Below are positions 17,495 through 26,370 of a stretch of DNA of 64,000 bases, one piece after another. Location: positions 744,001-808,000 of the forward strand of contig CBDHGL010000002.1 in assembly GCA_965263105.1 (NCBI GenBank), given 5' to 3'. Origin of the DNA: JBCCTX01 sp965263105 (GTDB taxonomy: Bacteria > Bacteroidota > Bacteroidia > J057). A program made the translations under genes and the position numbers. Under the pieces are notes generated by a model. The model saw nothing but the letters and a program-made list of their open reading frames with translations, ran no database searches and was not told the DNA's origin. How positions within the stretch are numbered: position 1 is the stretch's first letter; each line of letters begins with the position of its first letter.

Positions 17495-18748
17495 ATGCAA
17501 GCACTCCCTTCTTTCCTATTGGCATTTCTATGCATTTGTTGCTGGTCCTGCCAGACTCCCGAAACAGAAAAGAGTCAGGATTCATCCTCTGCAAAAAGTT
17601 CGAATCAAGGTTTGCAAAGCCAATCCATAGGCTCAAGCAACTTTCCAGAACCGGTAAATGGTAGAATGGTTCGGCGCTTTCAAGTTTCCATTACCTGGGA
17701 GCAAACTTACGAATCTAGCCTGAGGGATGTTAAGCCCGAACGATTAGATGGATTTCAAGGTCCATTAATGCAAAAATTACTTCCCAGTTCCACTGGGACT
17801 CCTTCTCAGGTAGTGTACGTCCAAATCCCTCAATTAAGCGCAGAAAGTATTTTTGATGGGACAGGCTTTGAATGGAAAAGCCATGAGCTTACGGATCTCG
17901 ATGTAGATTGGGATATCGAGCGAGCCGGATATACCTATGGGGCGGATGAACCCATATTTGAATTTACCTCTGCCCAATTTGACGAAATAAGCTCCTTCGT
18001 GGGGAATTACCTCATTGTAGGGAGTACATACTTCCTCAACCCCCAAGAGGGTCTCCCTAATGTGTACTGTATACGAACACCAGAAGATGAATTACCCTTT
18101 GGCCCCCATAGCTTCGATGTCCTCAGCGATAGCTTGATAGCCCTTGCAGATCCGTTGAAAAATCGCCTTGTATTGCTCAATGAAAAGGGGGCAATCCGGA
18201 TGGTCCATAAACTAGCGTTTTCGCCCAGTCAGCTTCAGTTTAAGCGCGAACGCAAGCGCTTGGAAGTTTTTGATCCTCAAGAAGAGCGTTATTATGAAGT
18301 GAATGTCCAGAATTATTTGGGGCCCGCCCAAGAGATAACGGAGAATGCGCACTACGAATGGGCCCAAGTGTTTAGCGGGGAAGAAACCCTGGATTTAACA
18401 ACCCGGCAATCTGGCTGGCTGGCCTTTAAAGGAAAAGACGAACTCCCTGCGGATCGCGTATCGTTTCAGGTAGATCCCAAGAGAGGAAAAATTCTTGCTG
18501 TTCACAGTTTGGGAAGGGATAAGGAGAATCAAAAATTCGTGTTGCTACGGATGGAACATCCCGATAATGGGCTATACAATTTGATTATACGGTACGACTC
18601 CGATAACCAGCCCATTTCTACCCTGGAATTCTCCTATTCTCCTCAAGTGATTTATTTAGAAAACGAGTTTCGCATTTACAATTCTCAGGTGTATAGACTG
18701 GAGTCCAAAGACCAAGAATACTTTGTCTCGACCTACCTCTTTCCTTAA
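17495..18748 (+). CDS. Lipoprotein of unknown function
   Basis: The 417-residue protein begins with a lipoprotein signal (FLLAFLCICCWSC, lipobox Cys at about residue 19) and a Ser/Gln-rich linker. The mature part has many short beta-strand-like segments with alternating hydrophobic residues, for example FDVLSDSLIALADPLKNRLVLL and KLVG-like repeats, which would suit a beta-propeller of the kind seen in several Bacteroidota lipoproteins. I do not recognise a family. It lies 21 bases before the NlpC/P60-like gene and may be co-transcribed with it. Confidence 0.7.
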   Translation: MQALPSFLLAFLCICCWSCQTPETEKSQDSSSAKSSNQGLQSQSIGSSNFPEPVNGRMVRRFQVSITWEQTYESSLRDVKPERLDGFQGPLMQKLLPSSTGTPSQVVYVQIPQLSAESIFDGTGFEWKSHELTDLDVDWDIERAGYTYGADEPIFEFTSAQFDEISSFVGNYLIVGSTYFLNPQEGLPNVYCIRTPEDELPFGPHSFDVLSDSLIALADPLKNRLVLLNEKGAIRMVHKLAFSPSQLQFKRERKRLEVFDPQEERYYEVNVQNYLGPAQEITENAHYEWAQVFSGEETLDLTTRQSGWLAFKGKDELPADRVSFQVDPKRGKILAVHSLGRDKENQKFVLLRMEHPDNGLYNLIIRYDSDNQPISTLEFSYSPQVIYLENEFRIYNSQVYRLESKDQEYFVSTYLFP

Positions 18749-18769
18749 TTATATTCTTCCCCATTTATC

Positions 18770-19576
18770 ATGAGAAAGCTGATATTTTCCTTACTCATCC
18801 TCATAGCCCTGGCGGGAATTGCCTATTGGCAATTTGTTTATTTTCCTAATCGAATCCCTCAACCAGACAATTTTAATACCCCGGACCCTGTCGAAACAGT
18901 AGGTCTCCCCAATGCCCCCGACTTGCCGGAATCTAAATTGAAAGTATCAACAGAAACTCCCAAAATAGGGGAGCTTCCCCGGCCTGCTAAGCCCAAAGTA
19001 AAGAATCCTGAAGACTGCCTCAGTGGAGAAGAAATCCTCGAGATGGCCAAAATTTTTGAGAATCACGAATGGACCTTTGAAGAGGACTTTACCGATAGTT
19101 GTGGGACTAAACTCTCCTTCTTTAGAAAGGGACGCTCCTATAAGGGAGTGGCATATAAATGGGGCGGACTAGATGGAACAGATGATTTTATGTCGCGATT
19201 GATAGAAGGGAAAAAGCCCGGTTCTTATTCCAATGAGGGGGTAATCTCCTGTGCAACAGGTATCGATTGTTCGGGTTTTATTGGCTATTGCTGGGGGATC
19301 ACCAACAAAAAATATGGTACATCCACCATCCATCAGGTTTCTGATGCCCTGGATGATCCAGAGTTTCAGATGGAAACAGATATGCGCCGTGGTGATGCTT
19401 TGAACCTACCAGGAAATCACATCGTCCTCTTCGATACCCTGGCCAGCAACGGCAACGCGATTATCTACGAAGCAACAGGAGGGCGGGTACGGAAAGTTCG
19501 AAGGATTGAGCGGGAATGGCAGTACTTTAAAAACAAAGGCTATAAACCTATTCGATTTGAGAAAGTATGTTTGTAG
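18770..19576 (+). CDS. NlpC/P60-like (CHAP-type) cysteine peptidase, membrane-anchored
   Basis: A 268-residue protein. The N-terminus is a hydrophobic segment (residues 3-21) followed by a Pro-rich linker, which suggests export and membrane attachment. The catalytic half has YKWGGLDG (127-136), GIDCSGF with candidate nucleophile Cys167, RRGDALNLPGNHIVLF with His217, and a YEATGG segment that resembles the third polar residue region. NlpC/P60 enzymes cut peptidoglycan stem peptides, but the role here is inferred. It starts 21 bases after the lipoprotein gene. Confidence 0.8.
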   Translation: MRKLIFSLLILIALAGIAYWQFVYFPNRIPQPDNFNTPDPVETVGLPNAPDLPESKLKVSTETPKIGELPRPAKPKVKNPEDCLSGEEILEMAKIFENHEWTFEEDFTDSCGTKLSFFRKGRSYKGVAYKWGGLDGTDDFMSRLIEGKKPGSYSNEGVISCATGIDCSGFIGYCWGITNKKYGTSTIHQVSDALDDPEFQMETDMRRGDALNLPGNHIVLFDTLASNGNAIIYEATGGRVRKVRRIEREWQYFKNKGYKPIRFEKVCL

Positions 19577-19679
19577 GATTAGGAAATGACGATTTACAGG
19601 TGGATACTCCCCTAAGCCCTGAATCCAGGGCCCTACATCCAAGCCTTATGGAGAACTTGGGAAGGCGATTAAGGCAGGC

Positions 19680-19886
19680 TTAGTAGTACCTTTTCAAGGC
19701 AACTACCGGCTTATCAAACTCCTCTTCCATTCGCAAAAACTCGTTCAACTTTTCATTTTTGACAGTTCTGCGAGGAACAAATGAGTTGTGGTACTTCTGC
19801 GTAACGAACTCAACAAAGTCCTCTACTTCTTGCTGCAATTCTGGAGGGAGTGCTCCTACCTTTTGAGCCAGGTTTTGCTTAGTCAT
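19680..19886 (-). CDS. DUF2281-like small protein (antitoxin-like)
   Basis: The 68-residue protein has the pattern of DUF2281 proteins: LAQKVGALPPELQQEVEDFVEFV, a helix pair ending near residue 31, then a basic linker and LNEFLRMEEEFDKP. Related short proteins often act as antitoxins next to PIN or RelE toxins, but no toxin gene lies beside this one, so it is either an orphan or unrelated to toxin control. The hairpin downstream of the convergent amidohydrolase lies in its upstream region. Confidence 0.7.
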   Translation of the reverse strand: MTKQNLAQKVGALPPELQQEVEDFVEFVTQKYHNSFVPRRTVKNEKLNEFLRMEEEFDKPVVALKRYY

Positions 19887-20187
19887 AAGTTGTTTGGTTA
19901 TCTACTACCCAATATTACTACAAAAATGGGAAAAAAGTTTGCTCTTTTCGATCAACTGTATGTTAAGAAAGGGGGAGGGGCCTCTAAAACCAACACAGCA
20001 CTACCCTGGGAAGGTAGTGCTGTGTTCTTGGTAATTAGCTGCACATCGTGATACAAAGGTAGGGCGAAAAGGCCCAGAATAAAGGTCTGTTTAGACGAAT
20101 GATACGCATTATTCGATAAATGAAGCACTTCTATCGACAAAGCCTAAATCAACAGCTATCCGTCTCTCCTTTTGTATTTCTTCTTTC
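19887..20187. other. Intergenic stretch with one strong hairpin
   Basis: This region holds the hairpin at 19992-20026. Apart from that I see only A+T-rich sequence that could hold the promoter of the DUF2281 gene. Short frames here have no supporting features. Confidence 0.5.
19992..20029. terminator. Perfect 14-bp hairpin, probable terminator of the amidohydrolase gene
   Basis: AACACAGCACTACC (19992-20005) pairs with GGTAGTGCTGTGTT (20013-20026), with a 7-base loop. It lies past the 3' end of the minus-strand amidohydrolase gene. T-runs are short on both sides, so the direction is unclear. Confidence 0.6.
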
Positions 20188-21834
20188 TCATTTATCAACC
20201 CATCCCGGCCCTTTGACAAACCTACCCGGAGTGGCCCCTGTATGTTCTCCATCTTTCAGGACCTGTACCCCATTGACAAAAACTTGCTCAATCCCTGTCG
20301 CGTATTGATGAGGTTCTTCAAAGGTAGCATGGTCCGTTACCGTTTCAGGGTCAAATATCACTACATCGGCGTAGTATCCTTCTTGCAACATCCCGCGCTT
20401 CTTTAGCTTCAGGTTTTGTGCGGGCAAATGACTCAACTTCCGAATAGCCTCCTCCAGGGGAAATAAGCCTTCATCGCGGGAATATTTCCCCAAGACTCGG
20501 ACAAAGGAACCATAGGCCCGAGGATGAGTGCTCTGCTTAAGAAAAACGCCCTCAGCAGACATCGAACCTGCATCTGAGCAAAAACTCATATAGGGAAGTT
20601 GAAGCTTTTTTCGGAGGTTTTCGTCTGACATGGAAAAATACACTACCTGGATTCTGCTTTGGTCTTCTACCATGAGGTCCATCATGGTTTCAGCAGGACT
20701 TTTTCCCAATTCCTCAGCCACTTCTGATAACCTTTTGCCAATGTGTTGGCGTAAGTCCGGATTTCGGAAGCCCACCAGGAGAATATTGGAAGGAGGATGT
20801 TCAAATTCGGTTTCTTTCAGGATTTTTTGACGGAGGGAAGGATTGGAAAGCCGTTCCAATGCTGCCCCTACTCCTCCCTCGCGCACCCACTCCGGAAGCT
20901 GCACATGGAGTCCAGTAGAGGAAGCGGGATAGGTATACATATCTGTTGTGATTGGGAGCCCTTCGGCTCGTGCGGCCTCAATAAGCATAATAGCTGAGTC
21001 TAGCTTATTCCAATTTTTCTGTCCTGAAGCCTTGAAGTGATACACTTCTGCTGATAAGTCTGCCTCTCGTCCTATACGTATAAGTTCCTCTATAGACTCC
21101 AACAATTCCTCGCCCTCACTGCGAATATGGGAGATGTACATCCCATCGTATTGGGCAGCTACTTTGGAGAGCTCGATGAGTTCTTCCGTACTGGCGTAGC
21201 GACTTGGAGCGTATAGCAAAGAAGAAGAAATACCAACGGCACCCTCGCGCATGGCCTGGCCTGTAAGCTGCTTCATTTGTTCCAGTTCCTCTGTTGTTGC
21301 AGGTCTATTTTCGTAGCCAATAGCATAGCGCCGTAAGGTTCCATTCCCCACGAAGGAAGCGACATTGGTAGAAACCCCTTTCTCTTCCAGGTACTGCAAA
21401 TGTTCGCCTAAGGTGGTCCAGGCTATATCGTATTGGATCTCCCCCTGACCTTTCTTCATTTCCTCCTTCATCTCTTCTGATAAGGGCCCCATAGACCGAC
21501 CTTCTCCCATGACTTCCAGGGTAACCCCTTGGCGGATATCACCCTGGGATCGCCCATCTTCCAGGAGGCTCACCGCCGCCCAACTGAGCATATTGATAAA
21601 GCCCGGAGATACGGCTTTGCCTGTGGCGTCAATAGTGATATCTGCCGTTGCGTTGAGCTTTCCGATGGAAGCTACAGTATCTGCGCGTATTCCTACATCC
21701 GCCACAACAGGTGACTCACCTGAACCATCATAGAGGGTTCCGTTCTGAATCAATACATCAAAATGTTGAGGCGACTGACAAGAATGGGCGAAAAAGACCC
21801 CAAGGGCCAAGAAATAGGTTGGTGTGAATTTCAT
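20188..21834 (-). CDS. D-aminoacylase-like amidohydrolase lipoprotein with altered metal ligands
   Basis: The start at 21834 opens a lipoprotein signal (MKFTPTYFLALGVFFAHSC); the longer frame to 21960 lacks one. The product is a 548-residue urease-superfamily amidohydrolase of the N-acyl-D-amino-acid deacylase type: DVLIQNGTLYDGSGE, DATGKAVSPGFIN, ISHIRSEGEE (His), VYHFKASG (His) and CSDAGSMS (Asp). The usual HxH after PGFID is missing (PGFINMLSWA), and the bridging Cys region reads GEGRS instead of GNCGF. The two later His and the Asp remain, so one metal site may persist. I believe this GFINMLSW form occurs widely enough to be a subfamily rather than a defect. The substrate is unknown; location is the outer or inner membrane leaflet. 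Confidence 0.85.
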   Translation of the reverse strand: MKFTPTYFLALGVFFAHSCQSPQHFDVLIQNGTLYDGSGESPVVADVGIRADTVASIGKLNATADITIDATGKAVSPGFINMLSWAAVSLLEDGRSQGDIRQGVTLEVMGEGRSMGPLSEEMKEEMKKGQGEIQYDIAWTTLGEHLQYLEEKGVSTNVASFVGNGTLRRYAIGYENRPATTEELEQMKQLTGQAMREGAVGISSSLLYAPSRYASTEELIELSKVAAQYDGMYISHIRSEGEELLESIEELIRIGREADLSAEVYHFKASGQKNWNKLDSAIMLIEAARAEGLPITTDMYTYPASSTGLHVQLPEWVREGGVGAALERLSNPSLRQKILKETEFEHPPSNILLVGFRNPDLRQHIGKRLSEVAEELGKSPAETMMDLMVEDQSRIQVVYFSMSDENLRKKLQLPYMSFCSDAGSMSAEGVFLKQSTHPRAYGSFVRVLGKYSRDEGLFPLEEAIRKLSHLPAQNLKLKKRGMLQEGYYADVVIFDPETVTDHATFEEPHQYATGIEQVFVNGVQVLKDGEHTGATPGRFVKGPGWVDK

Positions 21835-21921
21835 CGTGTTGGGTTTAGGTAAGGTAAAATACTTATTCTGTGAGTTTATGCCAACTACTCGAGGTCTATA
21901 GAAAAACACAAGTGATGGCCA

Positions 21922-21957
21922 TCGCGAAAAATCTATGGACCATCGACTATGGACTAC
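21922..21957. repeat. Heptamer-type intergenic repeat
   Basis: CTATGGACCATCGACTATGG and following bases form a run of the GACTATG-type heptamer found at other intergenic sites, here directly before the EamA gene. Confidence 0.6.
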
Positions 21958-21984
21958 CAACTATTCTTACTTTCTTTACCCCCC

Positions 21985-22887
21985 ATGAAAAAAAACCTTG
22001 CCTCTCACTTGGGAGTTCTGTTTGCCATCCCGGCCCTCATTTGGGGGTCTACCTGGTATGCAATCACCTTTCAGTTAGGAACGGTCGATCCTCTCTACTC
22101 CGTATCTTACCGCTTTATTTTGGCGGGCATTCTCCTCATTGCCTATTGTGCTATTCGGGGGATTTCCCTTCGCTTTTCGTATCAGCAACACCTAAGAATT
22201 CTGCAACAAGCCCTCTTCCTGTTTGGGATCAATTACTGGTTAACCTACCAGTCTGAGCAATACATTACCAGTGCCTTGGTAGCAATCATATTTTCCCTCA
22301 TTATTTTCATGAACATTGTATTTGGTCGTGTTTTCTTAAAGAATCCGGTAAAAATTCAGGTGGTTATCGGGGCCCTGATGGGCTTGATGGGGACCTTACT
22401 CATCTTCTATCCAGAGTTGGTAGAGTACAAGGCTGCGGACAACACCCTACTGGGAATTGGTCTGGCTGTTGCGGGGGTACTTTCGGCCTCTTTGGGGAAT
22501 ATTACCTCTGCCGCAAATCAACGCCATGAGCTTCCAGTTATTCCAACCAATGCCCTGGGGATGCTGTATGGGGGACTGGCTATGTTTCTCCTGGCTACTC
22601 TTACCGGAAGGACCATTAGCTTTGAATGGAGTGTTCCCTATGTAGTCTCTTTGTTGTATTTAGCTGTATTCGGCTCTGTCATTGCTTTTGGCGCTTACCT
22701 CACTTTGATTGGGAAAATTGGACCCGACAAGGCTGCTTATGCCTTGGTAATCGTTCCCTTAATTGCCATTCTTATATCCGTCTTATTGGAAGGTTATCAG
22801 CTCCAGGCAATATCTGCTATTGGAATTGTCTTACTTATAGCAGGGAATGTGGTGGCGTTAAAAAAGGTTAACAATCGAGAAGATTAG
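21985..22887 (+). CDS. EamA/DMT-family membrane transporter
   Basis: A 300-residue inner-membrane protein with ten hydrophobic segments in two EamA repeats (IPALIWGSTWYAITFQLG at the first helix; LLGIGLAVAGVLSASLGNI opening the second repeat). The ATG at 21985 is preferred over 21949, because the upstream 12 residues come from the dispersed repeat. Members export metabolites such as amino acids or purines; no specificity can be inferred. No operon partner is visible. Confidence 0.88.
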   Translation: MKKNLASHLGVLFAIPALIWGSTWYAITFQLGTVDPLYSVSYRFILAGILLIAYCAIRGISLRFSYQQHLRILQQALFLFGINYWLTYQSEQYITSALVAIIFSLIIFMNIVFGRVFLKNPVKIQVVIGALMGLMGTLLIFYPELVEYKAADNTLLGIGLAVAGVLSASLGNITSAANQRHELPVIPTNALGMLYGGLAMFLLATLTGRTISFEWSVPYVVSLLYLAVFGSVIAFGAYLTLIGKIGPDKAAYALVIVPLIAILISVLLEGYQLQAISAIGIVLLIAGNVVALKKVNNRED

Positions 22888-22929
22888 TTGGGGACTACCC
22901 ATAAAATTGAGGAGACTCCTTTTGGGTAC

Positions 22930-23154
22930 CTACAGCAAGGGAAAGTCCTTGGGAACCTTCCCGCTCCCTTTGCACCACTCACAGGTTTCCCGATTGCGGG
23001 TATTTTGCCACCAACCTTTCCCTTCGCAGCGAGGGCACTCGACTTTATCAGATAGGGGATTGGAAAGCTTGGGAATAGGGAGTTTGCCCGCCACCACGCG
23101 GTATATCAGGATAAAGGTTACAACTGCTATGGTTATTTGGACAATGAAGGGCAT
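22930..23154 (-). CDS. Small membrane protein with DnaJ-type zinc-finger repeats
   Basis: The 74-residue protein has one N-terminal membrane helix (about residues 4-22) and a C-terminal pair of CxxCxGxG units (CPRCEGKGWW and CEWCKGSGKV) as in the DnaJ zinc-binding domain. Such short anchored proteins occur in Bacteroidota but their role is not known. The frame is followed by the glycosyltransferase gene on the same strand, 364 bases away from its own start. Confidence 0.72.
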   Translation of the reverse strand: MPFIVQITIAVVTFILIYRVVAGKLPIPKLSNPLSDKVECPRCEGKGWWQNTRNRETCEWCKGSGKVPKDFPLL

Positions 23155-23224
23155 CCTTTTTTAGTATTGGAATAAGAAATGTGAGTCTAAGGTACGAAAT
23201 TTTCAAAGAAAGGATTTCCCATGC

Positions 23225-24391
23225 CTAGGAAAGCTTCTTCAATAATTCATACAAAACATTTTCCTCCTTTTCCCAGCTATAGGAGTCAGGTGAATGGGAG
23301 ACCTTCCAATTCTGTACCCTATCCCATATTTCCCTTGTTTCCATTCCCGGCTCCCAGGCGATTCCCAACTGGTGTTCTTTGTCAAAGCTCACCCAGGAAG
23401 GATCCCGTGTGTAAATAAGGGCTTTACCGAAGGCCATAAATTCAAAAAACTTGGTTGGGATTTTGCCTCGTATCACAGGAGAGAGTTCGTATAGGGCCGT
23501 TCCGAAGTAACAGTTTTGGATTAACTCAATGATATGATGGTAGGGAACATAGGTATTCCCTCCTACCAGTCTAAACAAAGATTTGAGACCACTCTCATCA
23601 ACAAAGGCTTCTATTTCCTTTAGGAGGGCATGAGAGTGGGTAAAACCCGCTATAACCAGGGGTAGCGGGGCGTCACGGTTGAGCCTTTTCCATAGCTCCA
23701 GCGTTCGGAAAATACCCCATTCTTTGGCCAAGGTGCCGGTATATAGGAGATACTTATCTGCTGGGACAGAAAACGCAGAAGACTTGGACGTCTGAATAGC
23801 TCTCGAAGTAAAGGTATTTCGGAGCACAAAGGCCTTTTCTTGAGGAATATTCAACATATTGTCATAGCAGGTCTCCGCATATACTACAGCATCTAAGCTC
23901 CTCACCCACCTTTTTTCCAGGAACCTCACGAGATAGGCCAAGGGAATTCGAAAGTACTGGGGATAGTGCTTGGCATAGTATATCGTTTTGAAATAGTCCT
24001 CATGGGCATCGTAAACCACTTTTTTTCCACGCATTTTCAACAACCAGCCTAAGCCCATTAACTCTGGGCTATGCAGCCAATAGATTTGGGCGGGATGTTT
24101 CCGAATTCTACGAATAAGCCAGATGGGAAGAGCTAGGAAGCGCTTCCAACTCAAGCGACCAAAGGGGGGCAGCGGGATTATATTGACCTGCTGGTATTCA
24201 TACGGGTGTGGCGCCTCGTCTTGCCCTATAATAGAGACTCGATACCCAAAGGCCTGTTGAGAAAGGGCAAGTTTGAAAAATATGCGGGTGTGCCGACTGG
24301 GATTGAGGACGGAGATATGACAGATAGAAAGTCCTGAGGTTGGGGACCCAGGTAGGCTGGAATTCAGATGCTCTTCTTCTGGGATATTCAT
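23225..24391 (-). CDS. Glycosyltransferase (GT4-like)
   Basis: The start at 24391 forms an ATGA overlap with the stop of the flippase gene, the usual sign of translational coupling; ATG 24400 is also possible and the frame runs open to 24565. About 389 residues. Features are a Rossmann start (GLSICHISVLNPSRHTRIFFKLAL), YWLHSPELMGLGWLLKMRGKKVVYDAHED, YLLYTGTLAKEWGI, LVIAGFTHS and a donor-binding segment (GKIPTKFFEFMAFGKALI). Cytoplasmic, transferring sugar from a nucleotide sugar to an envelope polysaccharide. Coupled to the flippase. Confidence 0.85.
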   Translation of the reverse strand: MNIPEEEHLNSSLPGSPTSGLSICHISVLNPSRHTRIFFKLALSQQAFGYRVSIIGQDEAPHPYEYQQVNIIPLPPFGRLSWKRFLALPIWLIRRIRKHPAQIYWLHSPELMGLGWLLKMRGKKVVYDAHEDYFKTIYYAKHYPQYFRIPLAYLVRFLEKRWVRSLDAVVYAETCYDNMLNIPQEKAFVLRNTFTSRAIQTSKSSAFSVPADKYLLYTGTLAKEWGIFRTLELWKRLNRDAPLPLVIAGFTHSHALLKEIEAFVDESGLKSLFRLVGGNTYVPYHHIIELIQNCYFGTALYELSPVIRGKIPTKFFEFMAFGKALIYTRDPSWVSFDKEHQLGIAWEPGMETREIWDRVQNWKVSHSPDSYSWEKEENVLYELLKKLS

Positions 24392-25752
24392 TGCTTCCAT
24401 GGAATCATTTCTTCCGGGATGAGGCCCACCAGAAGGCTTAAGATAGTAAAGGATATTCCAGAAATACCAATGGATATCCAGGGATCCCACGCTAATTGTT
24501 GCAGTCCATAAAATCCTCCTAACAAAATCAGGGTAAGCAAAAGCATTTTTCCCAGGAGGTCCCAAGGGATCTCCACCTTTGCGATCCAGGTAACCCTCCC
24601 TATATAAGCAATTCCCATGAGAATCAAGGTGATGGTAGTGGCCCAGGCAGCCCCGGGTGCTCCATAGGTAGGAATCAGGTAGAGGTTCAAGAGGACATTC
24701 AAGAGTATGCCTCCCAGGGTGACTTTATTGATATAGGGGATACCTCCAGTTGCAGAAAGCAGGGTACTATAAACGAGAAAAAAACCATTGGCCAGGGTAG
24801 CTATAAAGAGAATTTTAAATGCCTGGGTCATAGTGGCTAATTCTTCCTCCGAACTTTGGGTAAACAAGAACTCAATAAAGATATTCCCATAAAAAAAGAC
24901 CACAGCACTAATGAATATCAAGGGGAGGGCCACCAGCACCTGTGCCAAGCGGAGCAGGCGAGCTTGTGTGACATGGTCCTCAATAAAGTGGGCAAAGCGA
25001 GCAAAAAATAGGGTGAGAATGATGATCAGATACATCTGTATCGCATCCATCCATCGATAGGCAGCCGCATATAGGCTCGTCTCCCGATCCCCCAATATTT
25101 TTTCCAGCATTACTTGATCTACCTTATCGAGGAAGGAGTAGAGGACCGTCACCAAGGCAAAGGAAAAACTCGCTTGAAGAATAGTGCTCATCTCGGCTTT
25201 CTTCAGGGAGATGCCCAGGTGTCCCTGCTTTTGCCGGAGAATCAAAGAAAATAGGAGAATAGACAAGCCAATCGCTAGGAGTCTCGCATAAACGAAGCGT
25301 TCGATGTCAATATAGGTATACAACAGAATCCAGGCCAGAACTAATAGGATAGCTCGCTCGGTAATGGAAGCAAAGGCATCAATGCGAAAAGCTTGTAAAG
25401 CCTGGAAATTGGAGCGATAAAACTGCTTGAGTTGAGTCCCCCCATAGATAAAGGCCAACAAGACCAAGAGGAAGAGTTCTTCTGAAGTGAAGCCCCATAG
25501 GTAGCCCAAACCCCAGATAGCCAGGGGATAAAAAGCTACCAACATGAGCTTGATCCCCAACATATGGGGAAAGTAGCTCTTGAGCAAAGAGGGCTCCCCT
25601 GCTAGCTTTTGGGTTGCATACTGGTTGATGCCCAAATCTGAAAGGACAATGAATAAAAAAGCAAAGGAAAGTAGGGCTGCGTAAGAGCCCCATGCTTCAT
25701 GGCCGATTTGGTTGTGCACCCAAAATTCCGTGAGAATCCAGGCGGGCTTCAC
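24388..25752 (-). CDS. Polysaccharide flippase (Wzx/MATE-like), start uncertain
   Basis: A membrane protein with 12-14 hydrophobic segments of the polysaccharide-transport family. The first usable start is GTG 25752, but the frame continues upstream to a TAG, encoding IKTFFSHISLTVLLNLLV immediately before KPAWILTEF. These residues look like the missing start of helix 1, so the true start may be the ATT at 25801-25803. Translocates lipid-linked oligosaccharide. Coupled by overlap to the glycosyltransferase. Confidence 0.85.
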   Translation of the reverse strand: MKPAWILTEFWVHNQIGHEAWGSYAALLSFAFLFIVLSDLGINQYATQKLAGEPSLLKSYFPHMLGIKLMLVAFYPLAIWGLGYLWGFTSEELFLLVLLAFIYGGTQLKQFYRSNFQALQAFRIDAFASITERAILLVLAWILLYTYIDIERFVYARLLAIGLSILLFSLILRQKQGHLGISLKKAEMSTILQASFSFALVTVLYSFLDKVDQVMLEKILGDRETSLYAAAYRWMDAIQMYLIIILTLFFARFAHFIEDHVTQARLLRLAQVLVALPLIFISAVVFFYGNIFIEFLFTQSSEEELATMTQAFKILFIATLANGFFLVYSTLLSATGGIPYINKVTLGGILLNVLLNLYLIPTYGAPGAAWATTITLILMGIAYIGRVTWIAKVEIPWDLLGKMLLLTLILLGGFYGLQQLAWDPWISIGISGISFTILSLLVGLIPEEMIPWKQ

Positions 25753-25920
25753 CAGGAGATTGAGCAGGACAGTTAAACTGATATGGGAAAAGAAAGTCTT
25801 AATGGGGTTGAAATACTAATTTTCTACGATATCCCCCAATTTGTTACATAATTAAGCTAAATGCTAACAAATTCCGTTTGAATACATTAGATAATATTGA
25901 GTACACCATAACAAGGAAAG

Positions 25921-25936
25921 CCTTATGTAAATAAGG
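25921..25936. promoter_or_regulatory. Perfect palindrome in the leader of the T9SS-tail gene
   Basis: CCTTAT-GTAA-ATAAGG lies 11 bases before ATG 25948, in a position to block ribosome or regulator access. Arms are only 6 bases, so this may be chance. Confidence 0.3.
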
Positions 25937-25947
25937 ATTTTTACCAT

Positions 25948-26325
25948 ATGAAAACGATTTTTACCATCGGATTTACCCTACTTTTTTCCCTGTCGCTCAG
26001 CGCGCAAGGGCAAAAGAATGCTTCTGTAGCCCAACAAGAAGTAAATCAACTCCTATCGGATACTACCCAAATTTTTCAGGAAATGGAGGTATTTCCCAAT
26101 CCTGTCCAAGACAAACTTACCATCCATTTCCAACTCAATTCTCCCACCCCTGTAAAGATTCAGCTATTTAACCTAATTGGAAAGCAATTACATGTCCTTC
26201 CCATAGATCCTTCTCAGGGATTTGTCGAACAGTTTATAGACATGAGTACCTACCCTTCAGGTATTTACATTCTTCATTTAGAAGCTTCCAAAGAGACCAT
26301 AGTAAGACGGCTGAGCAAAAGATAA
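25948..26325 (+). CDS. Small secreted protein made of a T9SS type A sorting domain
   Basis: The 125-residue product has a signal peptide (residues 1-20, FTLLFSLSLSAQ) and a ~27-residue linker, and the rest is a T9SS C-terminal domain: EVFPNPVQDKLTIHF, VKIQLFNLIGKQL, FIDMSTYPSGIYILHL, KETIVRRLSKR. No cargo domain is visible. It may be a surface linker or a regulator of the secretion system, or a remnant of a longer gene. The subtilase gene follows on the same strand. Confidence 0.8.
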   Translation: MKTIFTIGFTLLFSLSLSAQGQKNASVAQQEVNQLLSDTTQIFQEMEVFPNPVQDKLTIHFQLNSPTPVKIQLFNLIGKQLHVLPIDPSQGFVEQFIDMSTYPSGIYILHLEASKETIVRRLSKR

Positions 26326-26370
26326 TTTTTTTCGAATAGCATATTTTGTGGAACTAATTGGGAACAGTTT

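Noticed and set aside
21835..21960. 42-residue extension of the D-aminoacylase-like gene
   Set aside because: It contains the heptamer repeat and would bury the lipoprotein signal that starts at 21834.
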